A stretch of DNA of 8,942 bases, taken from positions 1 to 8,942 of the forward strand of contig JBEKZQ010000262.1 in the NCBI GenBank assembly GCA_049509675.1. Reading direction: 5' to 3'. Of the stretch, positions 1-7,029 are shown in pieces. The notes beneath the pieces are model-generated. The model was not told the origin of the DNA and ran no database searches. It was given only the letters and a program-made list of their open reading frames with translations. Position 1 is the first letter of the stretch. Every line of letters starts with the position of its first letter. Source of the DNA: JBEKZQ01 sp049509675. GTDB lineage: Bacteria > Planctomycetota > Planctomycetia > Pirellulales > Thermoguttaceae. A program made the translations under genes and the position numbers.

Positions 1-1
1 A

Positions 2-1642
2 CATGGTGATTTGTCGCGCCGGGGCAATTTGGACAGTCCCCCGCGGCAAACGCTGAAGCAGGGGCTAAGCCGGCTCGCCTTCGGCGACATGCTGGATGCC
101 GTGCAACGCTGCGACGGACTGGTGGCGTTGAAAGCGGCCGCCGCGCTGCCCGAGCGGGTGCGGGCCCTGTTGGCCGTGCAGGATCGCATCATCGCCACCT
201 TGCGCAAACTGCTGAACGTTACCCGCGACGCCGAACGGGAAACGCTTGCGGCGATGACCAGGCGGCCGGGGGCCAATCTGCCCGACGACGCGAAACAGAA
301 GCTGGAAGAGCTGCGCGGCAAGCTGGACGAGTTCCTGCGGCAGCAGAAGAAGGTTATCGAGGCCACCGAGAACCTGGCCAAGAAGCCGGTCGAGGACTTC
401 ACGGTCGAGGAACAAGAGCTTTTCAAGTCGGCGGCCGCCGCCGAGGACAAGTGGTCGCAATTCATGCAGGAACTGAAATCCGACCTGAGCAAGTTGCCCG
501 ACCAGGATTTTGCCAACTCGTCGACGGCCCACGAATTGGTCGAGATTGAAACCGAGCTGGAAATGGCCAAGGATGCACTGTTGAAGAAATCGGCCGAGAT
601 TGCCGTGCCGCTGGAGCAATTGGGATACGAGAAGGCGGCCGAGCTGACGACGAACATGGAAAAATGGCTTCCCGACACGCCCGACCGCGAAAAATGGAGC
701 CAGGAGGAGGCGCCTTCCGACGCCGACAAATCGGCCCCCATGGCCGAACTGCCCGGCGAGCTGGAAGACCTGGTGGGCAAGCTGATGGAGCAGGAGGAAG
801 ACCTGTTCGACGAGATGGAAGACGTTTCCAGCAGCGCGGCCGATTCGCTGGACAAGGGGGCCGGTTGGGACGCCGCCGACGGACCGATCTCGAACATGAG
901 CGCCAAGGGCGTAACGGGAAACCGCCTGCCCAACAGCAACGAGATCGGCGGCCGCTCCGGCGAGGGCCGCCAAGGCCGGTCCAGCGGCGAATTCGTCGGC
1001 GACGAGGCGGTCGGCAAGGGCGGGCGGAAAACGCCCAGCCGGCTCACGCCCGACCCCTACGTCAAGGGTCGCATCAAGGACCGCAGCAAAGATCCCACCG
1101 GCGGCGCCAGCGGCGGTGGAAAAGAGAGCGGCCAGGGCGGCGAAGGCCTCGAGGGCCCCGTCCCCCGCACACCCGGCCAGCGCGAACTCTCGCGCCTGGC
1201 CGACAAACAGGCCGCCCTGCGCAATAAGGCCCAGGGCGTGGATCTCCAGTTCCAGGTGACCAACTACCACCATACCGATCTGACGAAGATGATCGGCTTG
1301 ATGGACCAGGTGGAGCGCGATCTCCGCTCCGGCCGCTATCAAAACGCCCTGCGCCAGCGCAAGGTGCTGGCCGAGAGCATGGGCAACGTCAAGCAGTATC
1401 TGGAAGGGGAATTCGAGGTCCGCCGCGACGCCACGATCAACCTGCCCGCCGAGATCCAGAAAGAGATCCTCGGCAGCATGCAGGACCCGTCGCCGACAGG
1501 CTGGGAGGAACTCAACCGCCAGTACTTCGAGCGACTCAGCGGCGACGAAAGCAAGCCGGCCCAAGAATCGCCCGCGGCCGTAAAGCCTGACTCCCCTCTC
1601 CCCTCGCGGGAGAGGGGCACGGGTGGGGGGCAATCGCCATGA
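2..1642 (+). CDS. C-terminal part of a large coiled-coil / Gly-Ser-rich planctomycete protein (5' end outside window)
   Basis: The frame is open to the left edge. A TTG at 11 could be read as a start, but the codons before it are also open and there is no ribosome binding site, so I treat the gene as truncated. Numbering from the TTG: residues 40-230 are charged, heptad-like helices rich in E, K, L and A. Residues 245-290 are acidic (ELEDLVGKLMEQEEDLFDEM). Residues 290-395 are a Gly/Ser/Arg/Lys low-complexity linker. Residues 395-510 are again helical and end in LPAEIQKEILGSM and a WEELNRQYFERLS block. The organisation resembles the long membrane-anchored coiled-coil hypotheticals of planctomycetes (DUF4175-like), but I recognise no catalytic motif and assign no function. 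The last 15 or so residues (SPLPSRERGTGGGQSP) are encoded by a G/C-rich stem-loop repeat and are probably not ancestral. The stop overlaps the next start as ATGA. Confidence 0.8.
   Translation, partial: HGDLSRRGNLDSPPRQTLKQGLSRLAFGDMLDAVQRCDGLVALKAAAALPERVRALLAVQDRIIATLRKLLNVTRDAERETLAAMTRRPGANLPDDAKQKLEELRGKLDEFLRQQKKVIEATENLAKKPVEDFTVEEQELFKSAAAAEDKWSQFMQELKSDLSKLPDQDFANSSTAHELVEIETELEMAKDALLKKSAEIAVPLEQLGYEKAAELTTNMEKWLPDTPDREKWSQEEAPSDADKSAPMAELPGELEDLVGKLMEQEEDLFDEMEDVSSSAADSLDKGAGWDAADGPISNMSAKGVTGNRLPNSNEIGGRSGEGRQGRSSGEFVGDEAVGKGGRKTPSRLTPDPYVKGRIKDRSKDPTGGASGGGKESGQGGEGLEGPVPRTPGQRELSRLADKQAALRNKAQGVDLQFQVTNYHHTDLTKMIGLMDQVERDLRSGRYQNALRQRKVLAESMGNVKQYLEGEFEVRRDATINLPAEIQKEILGSMQDPSPTGWEELNRQYFERLSGDESKPAQESPAAVKPDSPLPSRERGTGGGQSP
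1593..1617. repeat. Perfect 10-bp stem-loop repeat inside the 3' end of gene 1
   Basis: CCCCTCTCCC at 1593-1602 pairs perfectly with GGGAGAGGGG at 1608-1617 around a 5-nt loop. It is followed by a G-rich run (1621-1630) that lies 8 nt before the ATG of the next gene. Stem-loops of this CTCTCCC/GGGAGAG type are common dispersed intergenic repeats in GC-rich bacteria; here it is translated in frame. No T-run follows directly, so it is not a canonical Rho-independent terminator. A T-rich stretch at 1659-1676 is more than 40 nt away. Confidence 0.75.
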
Positions 1643-2931
1643 AAATACGAAGCCTGCTTTCTTTTTTTGTTCGTTTGGGTGCCACTGCCGGCTTGTCCAG
1701 CAGTGCGGGAAACACGGTTGGGCAAGCCAACCGTGGCACCCGACAATTTAGCTGTGCCGGACTAACACGATGGGCCCTCCCGCCATCATCCAACGTGTTT
1801 TGCATTCTGACCACCCTGTTCTTGTCCCTGTTCGCCGCGTCGCTCACGGCCGCCCAGCGCAAGACGGTCATTCCGCTGGACTTCGCCTCGCCTTTCGACC
1901 ACGGCCGCTGCGGCGAGACGCTCGCCGAGATGATCTGGAAGAAACTCGAACGCGAAGGGGGATTCGTCATCCCCGATTCGATGCTCGACGTCCGCGAGAC
2001 GTGTACGCGAAACAACGTGCATCCGGGCCCCGAAATGCCGCTCGGCCAGGTGAAGAAGATTATTGTGGACGATTTCGGGGCGCAGATCGGCATCTGGGGC
2101 AGTGTTCAACGCGCTGCCGGCCACGAGGAAGACGTGTATGACCTGGTGATCAAGTGCGTCGATTTCTCGGTCCCCGGCGAGCCCAAAATCATCTACCAGT
2201 GCAAGGCGCAAACCCGAGTGGTGAGCGAAATCCCGCACGTGTACGTCAAGCAGTTGCTCGACGCGCTTTACGAGCGCAAGCCGGGTGCGCCGCCGGCGCT
2301 CGACGTGGCGGCGGAAGAGAATTGGCGGCGCAATGCGAACCTGGTCGTGGGCGGCGACTTCCAAAACGGCGCGGAGGGCGTGCCCGCCGGTTGGGAGGCC
2401 ACCGCCGGGCAACAGCGCGAACCGTTGGGGCGGCTGGTCCGCTGGGTGAGCGAGGGCGGCAGTTCCGGCAACAAGTTGATCCGCTTCACGTTCGACGCCA
2501 ATGTGGGCGATAATGAGGGCGTGATGTACTACAGCCGGCCTTTTGCGATCGAGCAAGGGGCCACCTACCGCTTCCAATGCCGATGGCGCAGCACCGGCTC
2601 GGCGGCCAAAGTCTTCATCAAGTGCTACGACGAAATCGGCAGCCAGTACACGGCCGCACCGGATTCAACCGCCAGCAACGCCACCAAGGGCAAAGACGAC
2701 TATGTGCCGAGTTACGGTCAGATGCGCGAGGTCTACCGCAGCCAGCAGAACCTTTCCGGCCCGCCGCGCACGTGGAACACGCACACGGCCGACTTCACGC
2801 CCAAACACTCGAAGTACGCGCCGCGGTGGTGTCGAGTCATGCTCTACGCCTATCTGGGCGCCGGCGTGGTCGATTTCGACGACGTGGTGATCAAGCAGAT
2901 CGCCAAGGCCCCTTCCTCAAATCGCCCATGA
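1639..2931 (+). CDS. Secreted protein: possible CsgG/TolB-N-like domain plus carbohydrate-binding-like C-terminal domain
   Basis: The ATG at 1639 overlaps the stop of gene 1 (ATGA). The clearest signal peptide is internal: residues 53-72 are hydrophobic (FCILTTLFLSLFAASLTAAQ, with an AxA-type cleavage site), preceded by about 50 residues partly encoded by a palindromic repeat at 1677-1741. A GTG at 1795 (residue 53) would start right at the signal peptide but lacks a ribosome binding site, so the true start is uncertain. Residues 75-212 follow a strand-helix-strand pattern (VIPLDF, then GETLAEMIWKKL, FVIPDSMLD, FGAQIGIWGSV and YDLVIKCVDF). This recalls CsgG, TolB-N or LpoB-type domains; it is a fold-level guess. 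Residues 234-422 look like a CBM4/9-type jelly roll: a NLVVGGDFQNG and PAGW start and a VVDFDDVVIKQI end. Probably exported and binding glycan or envelope material. The function is unknown. Its stop overlaps the radical SAM start as ATGA. Confidence 0.8.
   Translation: MKIRSLLSFFVRLGATAGLSSSAGNTVGQANRGTRQFSCAGLTRWALPPSSNVFCILTTLFLSLFAASLTAAQRKTVIPLDFASPFDHGRCGETLAEMIWKKLEREGGFVIPDSMLDVRETCTRNNVHPGPEMPLGQVKKIIVDDFGAQIGIWGSVQRAAGHEEDVYDLVIKCVDFSVPGEPKIIYQCKAQTRVVSEIPHVYVKQLLDALYERKPGAPPALDVAAEENWRRNANLVVGGDFQNGAEGVPAGWEATAGQQREPLGRLVRWVSEGGSSGNKLIRFTFDANVGDNEGVMYYSRPFAIEQGATYRFQCRWRSTGSAAKVFIKCYDEIGSQYTAAPDSTASNATKGKDDYVPSYGQMREVYRSQQNLSGPPRTWNTHTADFTPKHSKYAPRWCRVMLYAYLGAGVVDFDDVVIKQIAKAPSSNRP
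1677..1741 (+). repeat. Dispersed two-hairpin palindromic element, copy 1 (65 bp, inside a coding frame)
   Basis: The element is bounded by GGGTGCCAC (1677-1685) and GTGGCACCC (1733-1741). It holds two adjacent hairpins: CACTGCCGG / CCAGCAGTG (1683-1691 and 1697-1705, one mismatch) and the perfect CACGGTTGG / CCAACCGTG (1713-1721 and 1727-1735, 5-nt loop). Positions 1689-1741 match the reverse complement of 7055-7107 at 50 of 53 positions by direct comparison. In gene 2 it encodes roughly residues 13-35. It looks like a REP/BIME-type element; that family name is an inference. Confidence 0.9.
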
Positions 2932-4013
2932 ACCATAGCGACTACCAGGCGGACGATTTCGGCCGCAATCCGCTGATGTTCTACTACGAAGTGACCCTGG
3001 CCTGCGACCTGGTGTGCAAGCATTGCCGGGCGTCGGCCCAGGAACAGGCACATCCCGATCAGCTCGGCACCGAGCAGGCCAAGGCGCTGTTGGAGCAGGT
3101 GGCCACCTTCCCGCGCCGGCCCATGCTGGTCATGACCGGCGGCGATCCGTTGAAGCGGGCCGATCTGTTCGAACTCATGCGCTACGCGGTGGACCGCGGC
3201 GTGCAAGTGGCGCTGACCCCCTCGGCCACGCCGCTGGCCACGCGCGCGGCCTTTCAACGTGCCGCAGACGCCGGCGTACGGCGATTGGGCATCAGCCTCG
3301 ACGGCGCAACGGCCCAAACGCACGACGCCTTTCGCGGCTGGCAGGGCAGCTTCGACCGCACCCTGCGCATGCTCGACGACGCGCGGGAACTGGGTATGGC
3401 CGTGCAGGTCAATACGACCATCTGCCGCCGCAACCTCGACCAGGTCGATGCCGTGGCCGAACTGCTGGTCGGCAAAGGCATCGCCATGTGGGCCGTCTTC
3501 TTCCTGGTGCCCGTGGGACGGGGCGTGGAAGAAGAGCGCATTTCGCCCGAGGAGTACGAGCGCGTGTTCGCACAACTCTACGAACATGCGGGCCGCCAAC
3601 CGTATGCGGTGAAAACCACCGAGGCCCCGCACTATCGGCGTTTCGTGCTCCAACGCGGCGGCGACCCCTTGGCGGGACCCCGCGGCGCGGGCGACAGTTC
3701 CGCGCGGCGCGGGCATCGGGCGCCGTTGGGCGTCATCGACGGCAGAGGCGTGATGTTCGTCGGCCACACCGGCGTCATCTACCCGGCCGGATTCCTGCCC
3801 CTGGTCTGCGGACAGTTCCCCGGGGATTCCGTGGTCGACGTCTATCAAAAGCACCCGATGTTCCTCGCCCTCCGCGATCCCGATCATTTCAAGGGGAAGT
3901 GCGGCATTTGCGAATATCGCCAGGTGTGCGGCGGCAGCCGTGCCCGGGCCTACGCCTTGACCGGCGATCCGCTGCAGAGCGACCCCGACTGCGCGTATGT
4001 GCCGGGGGAGTAA
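2928..4013 (+). CDS. Radical SAM/SPASM domain protein, TIGR04053-like
   Basis: This 361-residue protein starts at the ATG overlapping the previous stop (ATGA). The open frame continues upstream to 2577, but that part is only a shadow of gene 2. The radical SAM cluster motif CxxxCxxC is C26, C30 and C33 (TLACDLVCKHC). The SAM-binding glycine motif is MTGGDPL at 69-75. ALTPSAT, LGISLDGA and QVNTTI mark later strands of the partial TIM barrel. The C-terminal SPASM region has C294, then C325-x2-C328-x5-C334 (CGGSRARAYALTGD) and C355, enough to bind auxiliary iron-sulfur clusters. The spacing and the HTGVIYPAGFLPLVCG block fit TIGR04053, a family related to the SPASM proteins of haem and peptide maturation. 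It should cleave SAM reductively to a 5'-deoxyadenosyl radical in the cytoplasm; the substrate is not known. It is coupled by TAATG to a cupin gene, which suggests a shared pathway. Confidence 0.93.
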   Translation: MNHSDYQADDFGRNPLMFYYEVTLACDLVCKHCRASAQEQAHPDQLGTEQAKALLEQVATFPRRPMLVMTGGDPLKRADLFELMRYAVDRGVQVALTPSATPLATRAAFQRAADAGVRRLGISLDGATAQTHDAFRGWQGSFDRTLRMLDDARELGMAVQVNTTICRRNLDQVDAVAELLVGKGIAMWAVFFLVPVGRGVEEERISPEEYERVFAQLYEHAGRQPYAVKTTEAPHYRRFVLQRGGDPLAGPRGAGDSSARRGHRAPLGVIDGRGVMFVGHTGVIYPAGFLPLVCGQFPGDSVVDVYQKHPMFLALRDPDHFKGKCGICEYRQVCGGSRARAYALTGDPLQSDPDCAYVPGE

Positions 4014-4339
4014 TGGAAGCCCAAAACCTATTCAGCGACATCCCGGGCGAGCTTCCCGAGGAGTTCTTCACAACCCTCCTTTCTGCCAAAAACCTTCGCA
4101 TCGAGCGCATCGTTTCCCAAGGACAGGCATCTCCGCCCGGGTTCTGGTACGACCAGGCGGAGAGCGAGTGGGTTGTGGTTTTGGAAGGCAGTGCCGACAT
4201 ACAATTCGAGGGCGATCCCGAGCCGGCAAGGCTACGACGCGGATCGTGCCTGAGTATCCCGGCCCACGCAAGACACCGGGTCCTTTGGACCGACCCAAGC
4301 CAAAGAACCATCTGGCTGGCGATTCACTACGGAGGTTGA
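4013..4339 (+). CDS. Small single-domain cupin
   Basis: This 108-residue cytoplasmic protein starts at an ATG that shares its A with the TAA of the radical SAM gene; a GGGGGAG lies just before it. The open frame extends far upstream, but only as a shadow. Residues 29-106 form the conserved cupin barrel: FWYDQAESEWVVVLEG (44-59) is motif 1 and GSCLSIPAHARHRV (77-90) is motif 2, followed by WTDPSQRTIWLAIHY. Motif 2 keeps H85 and H88, but the motif 1 histidine position that I would expect just before E52 is a serine (S51). Metal binding may therefore be altered. The family is a common bacterial cupin without a settled function. Being last in a coupled operon directly after a radical SAM enzyme, it may act on, bind or sense the same small molecule; this is inference. 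Confidence 0.9.
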   Translation: MEAQNLFSDIPGELPEEFFTTLLSAKNLRIERIVSQGQASPPGFWYDQAESEWVVVLEGSADIQFEGDPEPARLRRGSCLSIPAHARHRVLWTDPSQRTIWLAIHYGG

Positions 4340-4396
4340 GGAGCGGACCGGGGGGCCAAATCGACTTGCGCGATTGCTGCAGGCCGGTGTTCTTTC

Positions 4397-4423
4397 TCCC
4401 CGCTCCCCTTGTGAGAGAGGGGA
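4397..4423. repeat. Imperfect C/G-rich stem-loop between convergent genes
   Basis: TCCCC (4397-4401) pairs with GGGGA (4419-4423). CTC and GAG continue the stem after one mismatch. It resembles a decayed version of the 1593-1617 stem-loop. It is the only structure I see in the 178-bp gap 4340-4517, where the + strand operon and the - strand PEP-CTERM gene converge. It may act as a bidirectional transcription barrier, but it has no T-run. Confidence 0.4.
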
Positions 4424-4517
4424 CGAATAGCGAAAGGCCGCAACGCCCAAATCGCGCGAAAGTCATCAATCGGAAAAGGCGCGACAAGGAGAGGTGCGAT
4501 GCGGCGGGTGTGGTCCG

Positions 4518-6932
4518 CTACAGCCGCCATAACCGCAACCGTGCCCTGCGGCGGCACAGGCCGGCGATGCCGGCCCAGACGGCGGCTGCCGCCAAAAGTT
4601 GCAGAATCCCCGGTTCCGGCACGTTGGCCGTTTGCGTTGCCTGGCCGGCAGAGATTTCCGACACAGTTGGCGCGCCGCCGGCGGAAAGCGCATCCTGCGG
4701 CGACAGGTCCGGGCCGATCGCGGAAGCGGCAACGCTGCCGCCGCCGCCACCGAAATTCAGCACCACGTTGCCTCCGGCAAACTCCATGCCGCCGACGCCG
4801 GGCAGGCTGAACGAGTCGTCGAAAACCAACGTGCCGCCGGCAACCGTCGTGCCTCCTCTGTAGGAGTTCGTGCCGCTCAAGGCCAAGGCGCCGCTGCCCG
4901 ACTTGTTCAGTCCGCCGGGGCCGGACAACGAGCCTGAGAGCGTAACGGCGTAACCGCCGGTATCGATGTTCCCATTGCCGCCGCTGCCGCTAAGCGTCAA
5001 CGGCTGGCTGGTCGAGAACGAGGCACTGGCCTTGAGTGTGCCGCCGCCGAGATTGAACTTGCCGTTGCTGGACGAAACGATCCCGGGCACGAGCAAAACG
5101 CCGCCGTTGAGGTTATACGTGCCGGTGCTGGAGTAGCCGAGGAGAATCGGGCTGGCTACGGTGTTGGTCCCGCCCGATTGCGTAAATGTACCGGGGCATT
5201 GCCAACCGACGTATTCGTTGGCTGCGGAGAGCGCGCCGGTACTGCTGAGGTTGTAGGTGCCGCCGCTTCCGCCGGCGGTGTAGCCGACGTAGAGCGCGCT
5301 GGCGACGGTATTCGTTCCACCGGACTGATTCAACGTGCCGCTGCCGGACCAGCAAACGTACTCGACGGGCGCAGCGAGCGAGCCCGAGTTACTGAGGGTG
5401 TAGTTCGCTACGGCGCCGGGGGCCTGCGCGAGGTATAGGGCGCTGCCCACGCTGTTCGTGCCGCCCGTCTGAGTAAAGGTGCCGGTGCCGCCAAGCGCCA
5501 CTTGCTCCGTCGCGGCGGAGAGCATGGCCGCGCCGTTCAGGCTATACGTGCCCGAATCGCCCGCGGCGCCGCCCAGCATCAGCGTGTTGGTAATGGTAGT
5601 GCTGCCGCCCGACTGGTTGAACGTGCCGGAGCCGGAGTAACCCACGTAGCCGCTGGCGGCCGAGAGCACTGCGGCGGTGCCGCCGGACAGGGCATCGTTG
5701 ACGGTGAAACTGCCGCTGCCCAGGTTGACACTGGCGACGCTGCTCGTTGTGGACACGGTAACGCCGCCGTTGAGATTGATTCCACCCGTTGCCGCCGAGA
5801 TGGCGCCATAGCAGTACACGTGGTCGGCCAGCGTGCCCCTGCCCGAGAACCCCTGCGTGGCAGTCAAGATGAGCGGCAAGCCGACGTTGTGGGTCAGGCC
5901 GGGGTTCGTGTAGCTGTGGAAGGACGCGGTCGAGAACCCGGAGGGCACGAGCACCAACGAGTTTGCACCGATCGTGAGCGACATGGAACCGGGGCTGACG
6001 AGAGTTCCGCTGGAAAGGTCGACGATCGAGCCGCTCCCGGCGATCAGCAGACCGTTGCCGCCGGTTCCGTCCAACACGCCTTGGTTCAGAAGGCTATTGA
6101 CTTGGAGCGTACCGCCGCCGAGCTGATAGCGGCCCTGGCTGCCGATGCTCAGGTAAGTCGCCGCGTTGGAGCCGCCCGTTTGGTTCAACGTGCCCGCGCT
6201 GGTGTAACCGACGTACTCGCTGGCCGCCCAAAGTAGTCCCGCACTGAGATTGTATTTGGCCGTGGCCCCGGCGTTATTGCCGAGATACAAGAGGTTGACG
6301 ACGTTGGTGCCCCCGGACTGGTTGAACGTACCGGGGCCCGCGTAGCCCACGTACTCGTACTGGTTGGCGGCAGAGAGAAGACCCGAGTAGAGGTTGTACG
6401 TGTCGGCAGCGGTCGTGGCGTTGCCCACATAAAGCTGAAAGTCGATGGTGTTGGTGCCGCCCCACTGGTTGAACGTGCCGGTGCCCGCGTAACCCACATA
6501 TTCGATGTTCGCAGAGACGGCCCCGGCGTTCAGAGTGTAGATGCCCGCGACACCGGAAGTGTTGCCGAGGTAAAGGAAGGGGGTAACGCCGTTGGTTCCG
6601 CCGGTCTGGACAAAGGTGCCCGTGTTGCTGTCTCCGATATACTCGGCCACTCCGACGCCGAGACTACCGCTGGACATCTGGCACGTGCCGGTGTTGGTGC
6701 CCCCGAGAGAAAGGTAGTAGCAAACCTCCCCGGTTTGAGTGACGGTTGCGGTCCCGCCGTTGGCGACATAGGCGGTGTCGTTAACAGAAGGCACCGAGGT
6801 CGTGCTCCAGGAGGCAGGCACCGACCAAGTGCCCGCGGTCACGGACCAATAGTCGTCGCCCGCATGCGCCGCAGGCGCGTCGAGCAGCAGAAACGCTGCC
6901 CCCAAGCCAAGAGTTACCACGAATCTGATCAC
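4518..6932 (-). CDS. PEP-CTERM-anchored beta-strand-repeat surface protein
   Basis: This 804-residue protein starts at a GTG (6932-6930), the first possible start after an in-frame TAA. No Shine-Dalgarno site is visible. Residues 1-24 are a Sec signal peptide ending AAHA/G. Residues 27-45 (YWSVTAGTWSVPASW) are typical of the N-termini of such proteins. Eight copies of a G-x-GTFNQSGGTNTV repeat start near residues 104, 150, 200, 246, 435, 483, 531 and 580, each followed by LYLG and TYNLSxGxLSA-like strands (about 45-50 residues per unit). Residues 676-705 fit the autotransporter-associated beta-strand repeat TIGR02601 (KSGSGALALSGTNSYRGG, then TLVF). The C-terminus has VPEP at 771-774, a hydrophobic segment and an Arg-rich tail: a PEP-CTERM signal for exosortase processing. 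It is probably a secreted beta-helical adhesin or matrix protein. There is no outer-membrane translocator domain, so it is not a type V autotransporter. It lies downstream of the G1 peptidase gene on the same strand. Confidence 0.92.
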   Translation of the reverse strand: MIRFVVTLGLGAAFLLLDAPAAHAGDDYWSVTAGTWSVPASWSTTSVPSVNDTAYVANGGTATVTQTGEVCYYLSLGGTNTGTCQMSSGSLGVGVAEYIGDSNTGTFVQTGGTNGVTPFLYLGNTSGVAGIYTLNAGAVSANIEYVGYAGTGTFNQWGGTNTIDFQLYVGNATTAADTYNLYSGLLSAANQYEYVGYAGPGTFNQSGGTNVVNLLYLGNNAGATAKYNLSAGLLWAASEYVGYTSAGTLNQTGGSNAATYLSIGSQGRYQLGGGTLQVNSLLNQGVLDGTGGNGLLIAGSGSIVDLSSGTLVSPGSMSLTIGANSLVLVPSGFSTASFHSYTNPGLTHNVGLPLILTATQGFSGRGTLADHVYCYGAISAATGGINLNGGVTVSTTSSVASVNLGSGSFTVNDALSGGTAAVLSAASGYVGYSGSGTFNQSGGSTTITNTLMLGGAAGDSGTYSLNGAAMLSAATEQVALGGTGTFTQTGGTNSVGSALYLAQAPGAVANYTLSNSGSLAAPVEYVCWSGSGTLNQSGGTNTVASALYVGYTAGGSGGTYNLSSTGALSAANEYVGWQCPGTFTQSGGTNTVASPILLGYSSTGTYNLNGGVLLVPGIVSSSNGKFNLGGGTLKASASFSTSQPLTLSGSGGNGNIDTGGYAVTLSGSLSGPGGLNKSGSGALALSGTNSYRGGTTVAGGTLVFDDSFSLPGVGGMEFAGGNVVLNFGGGGGSVAASAIGPDLSPQDALSAGGAPTVSEISAGQATQTANVPEPGILQLLAAAAVWAGIAGLCRRRARLRLWRL
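4521..4622 (-). other. PEP-CTERM sorting signal of the repeat protein
   Basis: Residues 771-804 read VPEP, then ILQLLAAAAVWAGIAGL as the membrane span, then CRRRARLRLWRL as the basic tail. This is the three-part layout recognised by exosortase. No exosortase gene is in the window, so the enzyme must be encoded elsewhere. Confidence 0.9.
5073..5675 (-). repeat. Four protein-coding beta-strand repeats, C-terminal block
   Basis: Residues 420-620 of the PEP-CTERM protein hold four further copies of the same unit, with cores near residues 435, 483, 531 and 580. A 140-residue region without the motif (281-420) separates this block from the first, suggesting block-wise duplication. Confidence 0.75.
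6093..6755 (-). repeat. Four protein-coding beta-strand repeats, N-terminal block
   Basis: Residues 60-280 of the PEP-CTERM protein hold four repeats of about 45-50 residues with the core GTFNQxGGTN. They are separated by EYVGYAG/YLG segments. Copies are spaced about 140-150 bp at the DNA level and have clearly diverged. Confidence 0.75.
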
Positions 6933-6942
6933 GGAAGCAAGG

Positions 6943-6991
6943 AGTTAGAAGTTAGGAGTTACAAGTTAGGAGCTAGAGGTTACGAGTGCGG
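6943..6991 (+). repeat. Heptamer tandem array (consensus AGTTAGG), left arm
   Basis: Six to seven consecutive 7-bp units are visible: AGTTAGA, AGTTAGG, AGTTACA, AGTTAGG, AGCTAGA, GGTTACG, then a decayed AGTGCGG. It lies immediately upstream of the GTG start of the PEP-CTERM gene, where a promoter and leader would be expected. It is low in GC compared with its surroundings. Confidence 0.8.
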
Positions 6992-7029
6992 AGATCGGCG
7001 TTACCTAATAGCCCTGACTGCTCACGCCG

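Noticed and set aside
65..1633. Long open frame (522 codons) on the - strand opposite gene 1
   Set aside because: Composition (runs of G, R, L, H and V without domains) is that of the antisense of a GC-rich coding frame, and the + frame has clear helical, conserved-looking protein sequence and coupled neighbours.
1593..1676. Rho-independent terminator formed by the stem-loop and the T-rich tract
   Set aside because: The T-rich tract is over 40 nt from the stem, and the downstream genes are tightly coupled, so termination here is unlikely.
1770..1795. ATG at 1770 as the ancestral start of gene 2
   Set aside because: It is in another frame and could reach the signal peptide only through a frameshift, for which there is no evidence.
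2577..2927. Upstream extension of the radical SAM frame
   Set aside because: It overlaps gene 2 completely and lacks conserved sequence; family members begin close to the ATG at 2928, shortly before the CxxxCxxC motif.
4499..4810. 103-codon + strand frame with an excellent ribosome binding site (AAGGAGAGG at 4486-4494), antisense to the 3' end of the PEP-CTERM gene
   Set aside because: The product is a low-complexity Arg/Pro chain typical of a shadow frame. The strong site could be chance in the gap; only expression data would rescue it.
5502..6236. 244-codon + strand frame opposite the PEP-CTERM gene
   Set aside because: Ala/Gly/Arg-rich antisense of the repeat region; its periodicity mirrors the repeats of the real gene.
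6943..6991. CRISPR array or telomere-like repeat
   Set aside because: Units are only 7 bp with no spacers, imperfect, and confined to one intergenic gap.
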